DNA from: Denitratisoma sp.
GTDB lineage: Bacteria > Pseudomonadota > Gammaproteobacteria > Burkholderiales > Rhodocyclaceae
Direction: 5' to 3'
Assembly: GCA_032027165.1 (NCBI GenBank)
Contig: JAVSMO010000001.1
Location: forward strand, 3,070,707-3,128,003
DNA length: 57,297 nucleotides
Shown: in pieces, positions 8,320-20,616 of the stretch
Numbering within the stretch: the first letter of the stretch is position 1
How the letters are laid out: each line of letters begins with the position of its first letter
Made by a program: the position numbers and the translations under genes
The notes under the pieces: generated by a model
What the model was told of the DNA's origin: nothing
The model's database searches: none
What the model saw: only the letters and a program-made list of their open reading frames with translations

Positions 8320-9323
8320 TCGATCACTCCCAGTCTTCCGTTGTGCGAGCCCATGTACCAGTAGCGGCCCTGCGCGTCGACGATGGCCTTGCGGATGCCG
8401 GTGTTCTTCGAGGGCAGGGCGATGACGCGGAACGACTCCGTCTTCGGATCGAGCAGCGCCACCGTGTCGGTGTCGATCTCGTTGGCCCAGACGCGCCCCG
8501 CGCCGTCCACCGTCACCGCGTAGGGGCCGCCGCCGCGGCCGGCCGGCATGGCGTATTCCTTGACGATCTTGCGCGCCTGCGGATCGACCCGGATCAGCTT
8601 GCCGTTGCCGTAGAGCGTCACCCAGAGCATGCCGTCCGGCGCCGTGGCGATGCGGCGCGGGCGCGAGCCGCTGCCGGTGTCGAGGTGCGTGATCTGGCCG
8701 GTGGCCGGATCGAGGCGGCCGAGGCTCTCCTCGCCGATGCGGCAGAACCAGACGGCGCCGGTCTTGTCGATGGCCAGGCCGTAGGGATTGCCCGAGGTCT
8801 TGTACTCGGCGATCTTGCCCGTGGCGCGGTCGAGGCGGCCGATGCGCTGGCCGTTCTGCACGGTGAACCAGATGGTTCCCGCTTTTCCTCCCGTTTCGTC
8901 GATGACCAGCGTGTGCGGGTCGCCGCCCGAGGGCGCGCGATGGGAAATGACGGTGCCGGTCTTCGGGTCGAGGCGGCCGATCGACCCGTTGCCGTTGCCG
9001 GTGTACCAGACGATGCCCTCGGCGTCGACCAGCAGGCCGTGCGGCCGCGCACCGTCGGGCAGGTCCCACTCCTTGAAGGTCTTCGTCTTCGTGTCGAAGC
9101 GGGCGATGCGGTTGCCGCTCATCACCGCGATGTAGATGTTGCCGTCCGGCCCGGGCGCCGGGTCGCGCGCGAACTTCGGCGTCGGCACCGGCCATTCGGT
9201 CACCTTGCCCTGCACCTGCGGCAGGGCGCCGGGGACGATGCCGTAGTTGGAGCCGCCGGCAAAGGCCGGGGCCGTCACTGCCGGGCCGGCGCAGGCGGCC
9301 AGGATCAGGATGAATTTTTTCAT
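8316..9323 (-). CDS. Exported Vgb/SMP-30-like beta-propeller protein
   Basis: The 335-residue protein has a signal peptide (MKKFILILAACAGPAVTAPAFA) followed by at least six repeats of about 42 residues of the type 'G-x-I-W-x-T-x-x-x-x-x-I-G-R-L-D-P-x-T-G'. This is the pattern of virginiamycin-B-lyase-like and NHL/SMP-30 propellers. Many such proteins are annotated as streptogramin lyases without evidence, so I call only the fold and periplasmic location. It is coupled by a 4-base overlap to the histidine phosphatase gene. Confidence 0.82.
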   Translation of the reverse strand: MKKFILILAACAGPAVTAPAFAGGSNYGIVPGALPQVQGKVTEWPVPTPKFARDPAPGPDGNIYIAVMSGNRIARFDTKTKTFKEWDLPDGARPHGLLVDAEGIVWYTGNGNGSIGRLDPKTGTVISHRAPSGGDPHTLVIDETGGKAGTIWFTVQNGQRIGRLDRATGKIAEYKTSGNPYGLAIDKTGAVWFCRIGEESLGRLDPATGQITHLDTGSGSRPRRIATAPDGMLWVTLYGNGKLIRVDPQARKIVKEYAMPAGRGGGPYAVTVDGAGRVWANEIDTDTVALLDPKTESFRVIALPSKNTGIRKAIVDAQGRYWYMGSHNGRLGVIE

Positions 9324-9383
9324 TGTCGGGGTCTCCGTCGGGGCGCTCCAGTCTATGCCCGGGCAGGGGGGTGCGCAAGGCGC

Positions 9384-9436
9384 TTGCGCTCGGCGCCGCG
9401 CCCGGCCATAATCCAACCAAGCAACTGCTTGGTTGG
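9384..9436 (+). promoter_or_regulatory. Promoter and palindromic operator of the SDR-carboxylase-dehydrogenase operon
   Basis: TTGCGC (9384-9389) and CATAAT (9407-9412) are spaced 17 bases apart. Directly downstream of the -10 lies a perfect 11-base inverted repeat, CCAACCAAGCA / TGCTTGGTTGG, separated by AC (9413-9436). An operator in this position would block RNA polymerase, as TetR-family repressors do. The core AAGCA-AY-TGCTT recurs at 46675-46686. Confidence 0.72.
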
Positions 9437-9472
9437 CGTGTGTTTTCGGCTGCGCCGGCCTCGGGAGATTCC

Positions 9473-10339
9473 ATGCACTACCGTTCGGTTTTCCGCGCCG
9501 GCCTGTTCGCCGGCCAGAGCGTCGTCGTCACCGGCGGCGGCAGCGGCATCGGCCGCTGTACCGCCCACGAGCTCGCCGCCCTCGGCGCCCGCGTCGCGCT
9601 GGTCGGCCGCAAGCCCGAGAAGCTCGAGGCCGTGCAGCGCGAGATCGCCGACGCCGGCGGTGCCGCCACCTTCCACGCCTGCGACATCCGCGACGAGGCG
9701 CAGGTCTGCGCCACCGTCGATGCCGTCCTTGCCGCGCACAGTCGCATCGACGGCCTGGTGAACAACGCCGGCGGCCAGTTCCCCGCGCCGCTGCGCGACA
9801 TCTCGCTGAAGGGCTGGGACGCCGTGGTGCGCACCAACCTCACCGGCGGCTTCCTCATGGCGCGCGAGTGCTACCGGCGCTGCATGGAGGCCAACGGCGG
9901 CGCCATCGTCAACATGAGCGCCGACATGTGGGGCGGCATGCCCGGCATGGGCCATTCCGGCGCGGCGCGTGCCGGCATGGTGAACTTCACCGAGACCGCC
10001 GCCTGCGAATGGGCCGTCTCCGGCGTGCGCGTGAACGCCGTCGCGCCGGGCTGGATCGCCTCATCCGGCTTCGAGACCTACCCCGAGGAATTCCAGCAGC
10101 TCGCCGCGACGCTCAAGCACAAGGTGCCGCTGCGCCGCTTCGGCACCGAATCCGAGGTCGCCGCCGCCATCGTCTTCCTGCTCTCGGAGGCCGCCTCCTT
10201 CATCACCGGCACCACCCTCCGCATCGACGGCGGCGTGCTCAACGCGCGGCCGACCTGGAAGCTGGTGGCGCACAAGCGCTCGAAGCCCTACAACGGCTTC
10301 CCGCTGTATGCGCCGCCGAAGTTCATGGTGGACGAGTAA
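9473..10339 (+). CDS. SDR oxidoreductase resembling peroxisomal trans-2-enoyl-CoA/2,4-dienoyl-CoA reductases
   Basis: The 288-residue Rossmann-fold enzyme has TGGGSGIG (residues 20-27) for cofactor binding, the NNAGG motif, and the C-terminal VNAVAPGWI and ASFITG signatures. The usual catalytic YxxxK is absent: the aligned stretch reads GHSGAARAGM. This is the pattern of the PECR/DECR branch that reduces enoyl- or dienoyl-CoA. It is the first gene after the operator and overlaps the carboxyltransferase start by one base (TAATG). A role as AtuB/AtuG-like dehydrogenase is an alternative. Confidence 0.82.
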   Translation: MHYRSVFRAGLFAGQSVVVTGGGSGIGRCTAHELAALGARVALVGRKPEKLEAVQREIADAGGAATFHACDIRDEAQVCATVDAVLAAHSRIDGLVNNAGGQFPAPLRDISLKGWDAVVRTNLTGGFLMARECYRRCMEANGGAIVNMSADMWGGMPGMGHSGAARAGMVNFTETAACEWAVSGVRVNAVAPGWIASSGFETYPEEFQQLAATLKHKVPLRRFGTESEVAAAIVFLLSEAASFITGTTLRIDGGVLNARPTWKLVAHKRSKPYNGFPLYAPPKFMVDE

Positions 10340-11958
10340 TGCCTATCCTCGAAAGCGCGATCGACACCGCCTCGCCCGCCTGCGCCGCCAACCGCGCGGC
10401 CTGGTTGGCGCTCATCGCCGACTTCCGCGCGCTCGAGCAGCGCGTGCGCGACGCCTCGGCGAAGGCGAAACCCGTCTTCGACAAGCGCGGCCAGCTGCTG
10501 CCGCGCGAGCGCGTGGCGCGCGCGCTCGACGCCGGCTCGCCCTTCCTCGAGCTCGCCACCGTCGCCGGCTGGTGCATGGACAATCCCGATCCGGCGAAGA
10601 CCGTGCCCGGCGGCGGCCTCGTCGCCGGCATCGGCTACGTCTCCGGCGTGCGCTGCATGGTCGCCGCCTCGGATTCCGGCATCGACGCCGGCGCCATCCA
10701 GCCGATGGGCCTGGAGAAGATCCTGCGCGTGCTGGAAATCGCCAAGGAGAACAAGCTGCCCTTCCTGCATCTGGTGGAGTCCGCCGGCGCCAACCTGCTC
10801 AAGTACCGCGTCGAGGACTTCATCCACGGCGGCGGCCTGTTCTGCGGCCTGACGCGCCTTTCCGCTTCAGGCATCCCGGTGGTGACGGTGGTGCATGGCT
10901 CCTCCACCGCCGGCGGCGCCTACATGCCCGGCATGTCGGACTATGTGGTGATGGTGCGCGGCCGGGCGAAAGCCTTCCTCGCCGGCACGGCGCTGCTCAA
11001 GGCCGCCACCGGCGAAGATGCTTCCGAAGAGGAACTCGGCGGCGCCGAGATGCACGCCGGCACTTCCGGCCTGTGCGAATACCTCGCCGAGGACGACGCC
11101 GACGGCATCCGCCTCGCCCGCGAGGTGCTGGCCAAGCTCGACTGGAACCGCGACCTGCGCCCGGAGCAAAAGTCAGTCCGTGCGCCACGGCGCGACATCG
11201 ACGAGCTGCTCGGCCTGGTGCCGCTCGACACGAAGAAGCCCTACGACGTGCGCGAAGTCATCGCCCGCCTCGTCGACGGCTCCGACTTCCTCGACTTCAA
11301 GCCCGGCTACGGCGTGCCGACGGTGTGCGGCCACGCCGTGCTCGACGGCCACGCGGTCGGCCTCATCGGCAACAACGGCCCGATCGACCCGGCCGGCGCC
11401 ACCAAGGCCTCGCACTTCATCCAGGCCTGCTGCCAGTCCGGCACGCCGATCATTTATTTGCAGAACACCACCGGCTACATCGTCGGCAAGGCCAGCGAGC
11501 AGGCCGGCATGATCAAGCACGGCGCCAAGATGATCCAGGCCGTGGCCAACGCCACGGTGCCGCAGATCACCCTGCACATCGGCGCCAGCTTCGGCGCCGG
11601 CAACTACGGCATGTGCGGCCGCGCCTACGGCCCGCGCTTCGCCTTCTCCTGGCCCAACGCGAAGACGGCGGTGATGGGCGGCGAGCAGGCGGCCATGACC
11701 ATGCGCCTGGTGATGGAGGCCAAATTGAAGCGCGGCGGAGGTGACGTGGACACCGCCCAGCTCGACGCGCTGGAAAAACAGATCGTCGACACCTTCGACC
11801 GGCAGTCGTCCGCCTACTACACCAGCGGCCGGCTGCTCGACGACGGCATCATCGATCCGCGCGACACGCGCAAGGTGCTGGCCTACGTGCTCTCCATCTG
11901 CCGCGAGGCCGATGCGCGCGCGCTGCGCCCGGTGCAGTTCGCCGTGGCCCGACATTAA
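10339..11958 (+). CDS. Acyl-CoA carboxylase beta subunit (carboxyltransferase)
   Basis: The 539-residue protein has the two carboxyltransferase halves of the methylcrotonyl/geranyl/propionyl-CoA carboxylase beta family. Visible are GSSTAGGAYMPGMSDY in the N-terminal half and GNNGPIDPAGATKASHFIQ, the NTTGYIVG segment and HIGASFGAGNYGM in the C-terminal half. Length matches LiuB/AtuC-type proteins (about 535-540). It pairs with the biotin-carrying alpha subunit two genes downstream. The exact 11-mer AAAAGTCAGTC lies in its central linker at 11168. Whether the substrate is geranyl-, methylcrotonyl- or another branched enoyl-CoA cannot be decided by eye. Confidence 0.9.
   Translation: MPILESAIDTASPACAANRAAWLALIADFRALEQRVRDASAKAKPVFDKRGQLLPRERVARALDAGSPFLELATVAGWCMDNPDPAKTVPGGGLVAGIGYVSGVRCMVAASDSGIDAGAIQPMGLEKILRVLEIAKENKLPFLHLVESAGANLLKYRVEDFIHGGGLFCGLTRLSASGIPVVTVVHGSSTAGGAYMPGMSDYVVMVRGRAKAFLAGTALLKAATGEDASEEELGGAEMHAGTSGLCEYLAEDDADGIRLAREVLAKLDWNRDLRPEQKSVRAPRRDIDELLGLVPLDTKKPYDVREVIARLVDGSDFLDFKPGYGVPTVCGHAVLDGHAVGLIGNNGPIDPAGATKASHFIQACCQSGTPIIYLQNTTGYIVGKASEQAGMIKHGAKMIQAVANATVPQITLHIGASFGAGNYGMCGRAYGPRFAFSWPNAKTAVMGGEQAAMTMRLVMEAKLKRGGGDVDTAQLDALEKQIVDTFDRQSSAYYTSGRLLDDGIIDPRDTRKVLAYVLSICREADARALRPVQFAVARH
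11168..11178 (-). repeat. Dispersed 11-mer GACTGACTTTT, exact copy inside the carboxyltransferase gene
   Basis: The copy reads on the minus strand and falls in codons CAA AAG TCA GTC of the inter-domain linker. It is part of the dispersed signature described in the findings. Confidence 0.7.
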
Positions 11959-11967
11959 GGAGCGACC

Positions 11968-13116
11968 ATGCTGTACACCCAGGAACACCAGGAACTCCAG
12001 CGTTCGGTGAAGAAGTTCATCGAGACCGAGATCAATCCCCACGTCGACGCGTGGGAGGCGGCGGAAATCTTCCCGGCCCACGAACTCTTCAAGAAGATGG
12101 GCGATGCCGGCTTCCTCGGCATCAACAAGCCGCAGGAATACGGCGGCATGGGCCTCGACTACTCTTTCCAGCTCGCCTTCGGCGAGGCGCTCGGCAACGT
12201 GCGCTGCGGCGGCGTGCCGATGGCCATCGGCGTGCAGACCGACATGGCCACGCCGGCGCTGGCGCGCTTCGGCTCCGACGAACTGCGCCGCGAATTCCTC
12301 GCGCCGACCATCGCCGGCGACCTCGTCTGCAGCATCGGCGTCTCCGAGCCGGGCGCCGGCTCCGACGTCGCCTCGATCAGGACCTTCGCCAAAAAGGACG
12401 GCGACGACTACGTCATCACCGGCACCAAGATGTGGATCACCAGCGGCACCCAGTCCGACTGGATCTGCCTGCTCGCCAACACCTCCGAGGGCGCCGCGCA
12501 CAAGAACAAGACGCTGATCTGCGTGCCGATGAAATCGAAGGGCGTCTCCGTGGCGAAGAAGCTGAAGAAGCTCGGCATGTGGTCCTCCGACACGGCGCAG
12601 CTCTACTTCGACGAGGTGCGCGTGCCGCAGCGCTACCGCATCGGCGAGGAGGGCATGGGCTTCACCTACCAGATGCAGCAGTTCCAGGAGGAGCGCCTGT
12701 TCGCCGCCGCGCAGTGGACGGCGCTCGACCGCATCCTGCGCGAGACCGTCGCCTATACCAAGGAGCGCCAGGCCTTCGGCCAGTCCATCCTCGACAACCA
12801 GTACGTGCACTTCCGCCTCGCCGAGCTGAAGACCGAGATCGAGGCCCTGCGCGCGCTGGTGCACGACGCCGCGACCAAGCTGGTGGCCGGCGAGGACGTG
12901 ACGATGCTCGCCTCGATGGCCAAGCTGAAGGTCGGCCGCCTCGGCCGCGAGGTCGCCGATTCCTGTCTGCAGTTCTGGGGCGGCATGGGCTACGTCTGGG
13001 AGAGCAGCGTCTCGCGCCTGTTCCGCGACATCCGCCTCTCCTCCATCGGCGGCGGCGCCGACGAGGTGATGCTCGGCATCATCGCGAAGTACATGGGCAC
13101 GCTGCCGCGGCGCTGA
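11968..13116 (+). CDS. Acyl-CoA dehydrogenase (citronellyl/isovaleryl-CoA dehydrogenase type)
   Basis: The 382-residue FAD enzyme is predicted to oxidise an acyl-CoA to the 2-enoyl-CoA. It shows the family signatures SEPGAGSDV (FAD/substrate region, near residue 130), the ITSGTQSDWI segment, KERQAFGQSI and the C-terminal WGGMGYVWES and IGGGADEVMLGII. Residues near ADEV would place the catalytic base in the usual C-terminal region. It lies between the two carboxylase subunit genes, the same arrangement as AtuC-D-F and LiuB-A-D clusters. A good ribosome site (AAGGAG) precedes its ATG. Confidence 0.9.
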   Translation: MLYTQEHQELQRSVKKFIETEINPHVDAWEAAEIFPAHELFKKMGDAGFLGINKPQEYGGMGLDYSFQLAFGEALGNVRCGGVPMAIGVQTDMATPALARFGSDELRREFLAPTIAGDLVCSIGVSEPGAGSDVASIRTFAKKDGDDYVITGTKMWITSGTQSDWICLLANTSEGAAHKNKTLICVPMKSKGVSVAKKLKKLGMWSSDTAQLYFDEVRVPQRYRIGEEGMGFTYQMQQFQEERLFAAAQWTALDRILRETVAYTKERQAFGQSILDNQYVHFRLAELKTEIEALRALVHDAATKLVAGEDVTMLASMAKLKVGRLGREVADSCLQFWGGMGYVWESSVSRLFRDIRLSSIGGGADEVMLGIIAKYMGTLPRR

Positions 13117-13117
13117 G

Positions 13118-15066
13118 ATGTTCACCAAGGTCCTCATCGCCAACCGCGGCGAGATCGCCTGCCGCGTCATCCGCAGCTGCCGCGCGCGCGGGCTGCGCAC
13201 GGTGGCCGTCGTGTCGGCCGCCGACCGCCACGCCCTGCACGCGCGCCTCGCCGACGAGGCCCATGAGATCGGCGCCGCGCCGCCGCGCGAGTCCTACCTG
13301 AACATCGAGCGGATCATCGCCGCCGCCAAGGCCACCGGCGCGCAGGCCGTGCATCCGGGCTACGGCTTCCTCTCCGAGAACGCCGAGTTCGCCGCGGCCT
13401 GCGCCGCGGCCGGCCTCGTCTTCATCGGCCCGCCGGCCGAGGCCATCCGCCTGATGGGCAACAAGGCCGCGGCCAAGCGCCGCATGCGCGAGGCCGGCGT
13501 GCCCTGCATCCCGGGATATGACGGCAGCGACCAGTCCGACGCCACGCTGATCCGGGAGGCGGAGAAGATCGGCCTGCCGCTGATGATCAAGGCGGCGGCC
13601 GGCGGCGGCGGGCGCGGCATGCGCCGCGTGACGGCCTTCGCCGACTTGCCGGCGGCGCTCGCCTCGGCGCGCTCCGAGGCGCAGTCGGCCTTCGGCTCGG
13701 GCGAGCTGATCCTCGAATACGCGCTGACGGCGCCGCGCCACGTCGAGGTCCAGGTCTTCGCCGACACGCAAGGCAACGTCGTCCACCTCGGCGAGCGCGA
13801 CTGCTCCATCCAGCGCCGCCACCAGAAAGTCATCGAGGAGGCGCCCTCTCCGGCAGTAAGCCCGGAACTGCGCGCCCGCATGGGCGAGGCCGCCGTGCGG
13901 GCGGCGAAGGCGATCGGCTACGTCGGCGCCGGCACCATCGAGTTCCTGCTGGCCGAAGGCGATTTCGTCTTCATGGAGATGAACACCCGCCTGCAGGTCG
14001 AGCATCCGGTGACGGAGCTGGTCACCGGGCTGGATCTCGTCGACCTGCAGCTGCGCGTCGCCGCCGGCGAACCGCTGCCGTTGTCGCAAGCGGACGTGCG
14101 CCTCGACGGCCACGCCATCGAGGCGCGGCTCTACGCCGAGAACCCCGACGCCGGCTTCATCCCGCAGACCGGCACGCTGCTGCGCTGGCAGGCGCCCGCC
14201 GGCGTGCGCGTCGACGCCGGCGTCGACAGCGGCACGGAGATCACCTCCCACTACGACCCGCTGCTGGCGAAGATCATCGCCCGCGGCGAAACGCGCGAGG
14301 AGGCGCAACAGAAGCTCATCGCCGCCCTGCGCGACACCATGGCGCTCGGCGTTACCACCAACAAGGCCTTCCTCGTCGGCTGCCTCGAGCATCCGGAGTT
14401 CACGGCCCGCGGCGCCACCACCGACTTCATCGCCGCCCACTTCACGCCGCAGGCGGATGCCGACCCGCGCAGCGAGCTGCTCGCCGCCGCCGCGCTGGTC
14501 TTCGCGCAGACGAGCGCCGCCCGCCTGCCGCAACCGGAGCTGGCCTTCTGGCGCTCCAGCGGCAGCGCGACGACGCATTTCACGCTCGGGCTGGGCGAGC
14601 GCGCCGCATCGCTGCGACTGACTTCTCTAGGCGATAGCCGCTTCGAGGCCGCCGTCGGCGATGCGCGCAACGAGATTGAACTGATCGACTGCACCGGCGA
14701 AACCTGGCGCATCGCCTTCGCCGGCCTGCAGCTCGCGGTGCGCCACGCCTTCGATTCGGAAGGCCGCCTGCACCTGGAAGTCGACGGCGCGCAGGCCGTC
14801 GTCACCGACCTCACCATGCAGCCGGCGCAGGCACGCGAAACCGCGGCCGGCAGCGGCCGCATCACGCCGCCCATGAACGGCCGCGTCGTCGCCGTGCTGG
14901 CCGAGGCCGGCGCCAGAGTGACGCGCGGCCAGGGCCTCATCGTGCTGGAGTCGATGAAGATGGAACACACCCTCGCCGCGCCCTGCGACGGCGTGCTGGC
15001 GGAACTGACTTGCGCGGTCGGCGAGCAGGTGGCGCCGGGGAAACTGCTGGCGCGCGTCGAGGCGGC

Positions 15067-15070
<4 letters not shown>
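13118..15070 (+). CDS. Acyl-CoA carboxylase alpha subunit (biotin carboxylase plus biotin carrier)
   Basis: The 650-residue protein is the ATP-dependent biotin carboxylase partner of the beta subunit. It starts FTKVLIANRGEIACRVI, contains the ATP-grasp GGGGRGMR loop, the MEMNTRLQVEHPVTE signature, and a C-terminal biotinyl domain with ESMKMEH, whose central Lys carries biotin. The length agrees with the LiuD/AtuF/MccA family. It starts one base after the dehydrogenase stop, and its stop overlaps the next dehydrogenase start (ATGA). Confidence 0.93.
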
Positions 15071-18257
<3,187 letters not shown>

Positions 18258-18275
18258 CGAATCAGGAGCCCCGCC

Positions 18276-19526
18276 ATGATCGCCCACCTCCTCACCCTCG
18301 AACAGAAACAGGTCGTCGAAGACGCCCGCGCCTTCGTCCGCGACACGCCGCGCCAGCTCATCCTCGACATGGACGCCGAGACCGTGCGCTTCCCGAAGGA
18401 CTGGCTGCGCGAGGCGGCCAAGCGCAAGCTCCTCGGCGTGCGTCATCCGAAGCAGTGGGGCGGCCGCGGCATGGACTGGGTGACCGCCAGCGCTGTCTGC
18501 GAGGAGATCGGCAGCCTGAGCTACGAGCTGGCCTGCGTCTTCGGCGTCGGCGCCGACCTGGTCTGCGACGCCATCATCCGCCACGGCACCGACGCCCAGC
18601 GCGAGCGCTACGTCAAGCCGCTGCTGGCGGGCGAGATCTTCGCCGCCGAATGCCTCACCGAGCCGCGCGGCGGCTCCGATTTCTTCGGCGCCACGACGAC
18701 GGCGAAGGATTGCGGCGACCACTTCCTGCTCAACGGCCAGAAGCGCTTCATCGTCGGCGCCGAGGGTGCGGACTACTTCCTGGTGTACGCCCGCACCAAT
18801 CCCGACCCCAAGGCGCCGCCGCAGCAGAGCATCACCTGCTTCATCGTCGACCGCGGCCCGGGCGTCGAGACCAAGTACCTCTACGGCCTGATGGGCTGCC
18901 GCGGCGGCGGCACCGGCCGCCTGGTGTTCCGCGACGTCAAGGTGCCGCGCGAGAACGTTGTCGGCGAAGTGCACGGCGCCTACCCGGTGTTCAACACCAT
19001 GATGATCCCCGAGCGCCTCGGCACGGCGGCGATGACAATCGGCGCCGCCCGCCCGGCCCTCGACGTCGCCACCCAGTACTCCTCGCGCCGCAAGGCCTTC
19101 GGCCAGGTCATCAACCGCTTCCAGGGCGTCAGCTTCCAGGTCGCCGAGGCGGCCACCCTGCTCGATGCCAGCCGCGCCATGGTGTACGCCACCTCGCGCG
19201 CCGCCGACGAGGTCGCCGACATGGACCACGTGCGCCGGCTGATTTCCGAGACCAAGAAGTTCGTCACCGAGTCCTGCCAGAAGGTGGTGCACAACGCCAT
19301 GCAGGTGGTGGGCGGCATCGGCTACACCAACGTCCTGCCGCTGGAGCGCATCTACCGCGACATCCGCCTCGCCTCCATCTGGACCGGCACCAATGAAGTG
19401 ATGGCCATGATCGTCGCCCACGAGTGGTACCGAGAGCACGGCAAGCACAAAGCCGCGAAGCTCGCGCGCGATTACGCGCGCGATGCCGCCGAGGCGGATG
19501 CGGCGGATGAGATTATTTACGAGTAG
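18276..19526 (+). CDS. Acyl-CoA dehydrogenase, third of the operon
   Basis: The 416-residue FAD enzyme has TEPRGGSDFFG in place of the usual EPGAGSD, RRKAFGQVI, and a C-terminal VVGGIGYTNVLPLERIYRDI followed by WTGTNEVM. It is somewhat longer than typical dehydrogenases because of a charged C-terminal tail of about 20 residues. It closes the operon that begins at 9473. Its last 232 bases recur as a damaged copy at 20303-20532, beyond the toxin-antitoxin pair that sits just downstream. Confidence 0.9.
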   Translation: MIAHLLTLEQKQVVEDARAFVRDTPRQLILDMDAETVRFPKDWLREAAKRKLLGVRHPKQWGGRGMDWVTASAVCEEIGSLSYELACVFGVGADLVCDAIIRHGTDAQRERYVKPLLAGEIFAAECLTEPRGGSDFFGATTTAKDCGDHFLLNGQKRFIVGAEGADYFLVYARTNPDPKAPPQQSITCFIVDRGPGVETKYLYGLMGCRGGGTGRLVFRDVKVPRENVVGEVHGAYPVFNTMMIPERLGTAAMTIGAARPALDVATQYSSRRKAFGQVINRFQGVSFQVAEAATLLDASRAMVYATSRAADEVADMDHVRRLISETKKFVTESCQKVVHNAMQVVGGIGYTNVLPLERIYRDIRLASIWTGTNEVMAMIVAHEWYREHGKHKAAKLARDYARDAAEADAADEIIYE

Positions 19527-19572
19527 CGGGACAGTCGAGGCGCGCTGCTCCGGCGCCTTGAAAGAAAAGTTT

Positions 19573-19611
19573 TTGCGGCCGTCGGGGCAGGGGTGTTACC
19601 ATAGTGTCACC
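19573..19611 (+). promoter_or_regulatory. Promoter and operator of the ParDE-like module
   Basis: TTGCGG (19573-19578) and TACCAT (19597-19602) are 18 bases apart. The -10 is overlapped by an imperfect inverted repeat, GGTGTTAC / GTGTCACC, with CATA between (19592-19611), which suits autorepression by a ribbon-helix-helix antitoxin. An AAGGAGG ribosome site lies just before the antitoxin ATG. Confidence 0.5.
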
Positions 19612-19631
19612 ACTGCACCGAAGGAGGCGGC

Positions 19632-19916
19632 ATGTCCACCACATCACTGAAACTTTCCGACGAACTCAAGCAGCGCGCCGTTGCCGCAGCGGAGAAGCAG
19701 GGCGTGTCGCCGCACGCCTTCATGGTTCAGGCGATCGAGCAGGCAGCCGCCTCGGCCGAGCGGCGCGCCGCCTTCGTCGCCGACGCGCAAGCGGCGCGGC
19801 AACAGATGCTGCGCACCGGCAAGGGCTACGATGCCGACGAGGTCCATGCCTATCTGAAGGCGCGCATCGCAGGCAGAAAATCCGCCAAGCCGAAAGCCAA
19901 GTCTTGGCGAAGCTGA
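19632..19916 (+). CDS. ParD/CopG-like ribbon-helix-helix antitoxin
   Basis: The 94-residue protein has a typical RHH N-terminus (SLKLSDELKQRAVAAAEKQG, then helix 2 with HAFMVQAIEQA). Its C-terminal half is charged (GYDADEVHAYLKARIAG, then a lysine-rich tail) and would wrap the toxin. The gene starts 105 bases after the dehydrogenase and overlaps the toxin gene. It probably represses its own promoter. Confidence 0.82.
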   Translation: MSTTSLKLSDELKQRAVAAAEKQGVSPHAFMVQAIEQAAASAERRAAFVADAQAARQQMLRTGKGYDADEVHAYLKARIAGRKSAKPKAKSWRS

Positions 19917-20209
19917 TCTATTCGGCACGGGCGCTTGCCGACCTCGAAAGACTTACCGACTTTCTGGCCGGGAGCGACCCGGTCGCCGCAGCGGATACGC
20001 TCGGCCTGATCGAGGAAGCCGTCGCATTGCTGCGTCGTCATCCACTGATCGGCCGCCCCGTTGAGCACGAACTGCGGGAGTTGTTGATATCCCGCGGCAG
20101 GACGGGCTACGTGGCCCTTTACAGTTTCGAGGAAATGCACGACGCCGTCCTGATCCACGCAATTCGTCACCAGCGTGAAGCAGGCTACGCTGGCGAAGCA
20201 GAGGGTTGA
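19904..20209 (+). CDS. ParE/RelE-superfamily toxin
   Basis: The 101-residue protein has the ParE-type pattern AKLIYSARALADLERL at the N-terminus, RRHPLIGRPV in the middle and YVALYSFEEMHDAVLIHAIRHQRE at the C-terminus. I chose the TTG at 19904, which overlaps the antitoxin end by 13 bases and gives the family's usual first residues. No ATG fits. ParE toxins poison gyrase and RelE toxins cleave mRNA. The sequence looks closer to ParE. The pair is intact and could be functional. Confidence 0.8.
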   Translation: MAKLIYSARALADLERLTDFLAGSDPVAAADTLGLIEEAVALLRRHPLIGRPVEHELRELLISRGRTGYVALYSFEEMHDAVLIHAIRHQREAGYAGEAEG

Positions 20210-20251
20210 ATATCCGGTTTTCGTATGAGTCACGACGGCACGCCTTCTACT

Positions 20252-20277
20252 CCCTCTCCCCGCGAGCGGGGAGAGGG
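20252..20277. repeat. REP-like palindrome
   Basis: Perfect 12-base arms (CCCTCTCCCCGC / GCGGGGAGAGGG) flank a GA loop, followed by TTGGGGAGAGGGG. This matches a widespread proteobacterial repetitive extragenic palindrome. It lies between the toxin stop and the duplicated dehydrogenase tail, so it may mark a recombination junction. Confidence 0.7.
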
Positions 20278-20302
20278 TTGGGGAGAGGGGCTACGGCTGG
20301 CC

Positions 20303-20532
20303 CGCCATGCAGGTGGTGGGCGGCATCGGCTACACCAACGTCCTGCCGCTAGCGCATCTACCGCGGCATCCGCCTCGCTTCAATATGGACCGGCATCAAC
20401 GAAGTGATAGCCATGATCGTCGCCCACGAGTGGTATCGCGAGCACGGCAAGCACAAGGCCGCGAAACTCGCACGCGACTACGCGCGGGATGCGGCGGAGG
20501 CGGATGCGGCGGATGAGATTATTTATGAGTAG
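20303..20532 (+). pseudogene. Truncated second copy of the acyl-CoA dehydrogenase 3' end
   Basis: These 230 bases align with 19295-19526 (the end of the upstream dehydrogenase) at about 92% identity by my hand alignment. A 2-base deletion (CTGGAG to CTAG) breaks the frame. I count 17 substitutions, of which 14 are synonymous in the original frame, ending at the same TAG. The pattern means the copy diverged while still under protein-level selection, so it is probably the tail of a former paralogue or a related strain's allele. Confidence 0.88.
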
Positions 20533-20616
20533 TGGTGCAGCCGCTCCGGGAATTGTCAGTCGCTGGAATACGGCGCGGCAATAATAAAATGCGATAACGC
20601 CACTCAACAAGTTTCA

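Noticed and set aside
4034..8425. A plus-strand open frame of over 1400 codons crossing several genes
   Set aside because: It runs antisense or out of frame to egtD, the AhpD-like, hydrolase, LuxR and nitroreductase genes. Its composition is an Arg/Pro/Ala-rich GC shadow with no domain.
20252..20290. Possible CRISPR-like repeat or origin
   Set aside because: Only one palindrome with a partial third arm is present. There is no regular spacer array, and the sequence fits a common REP element.
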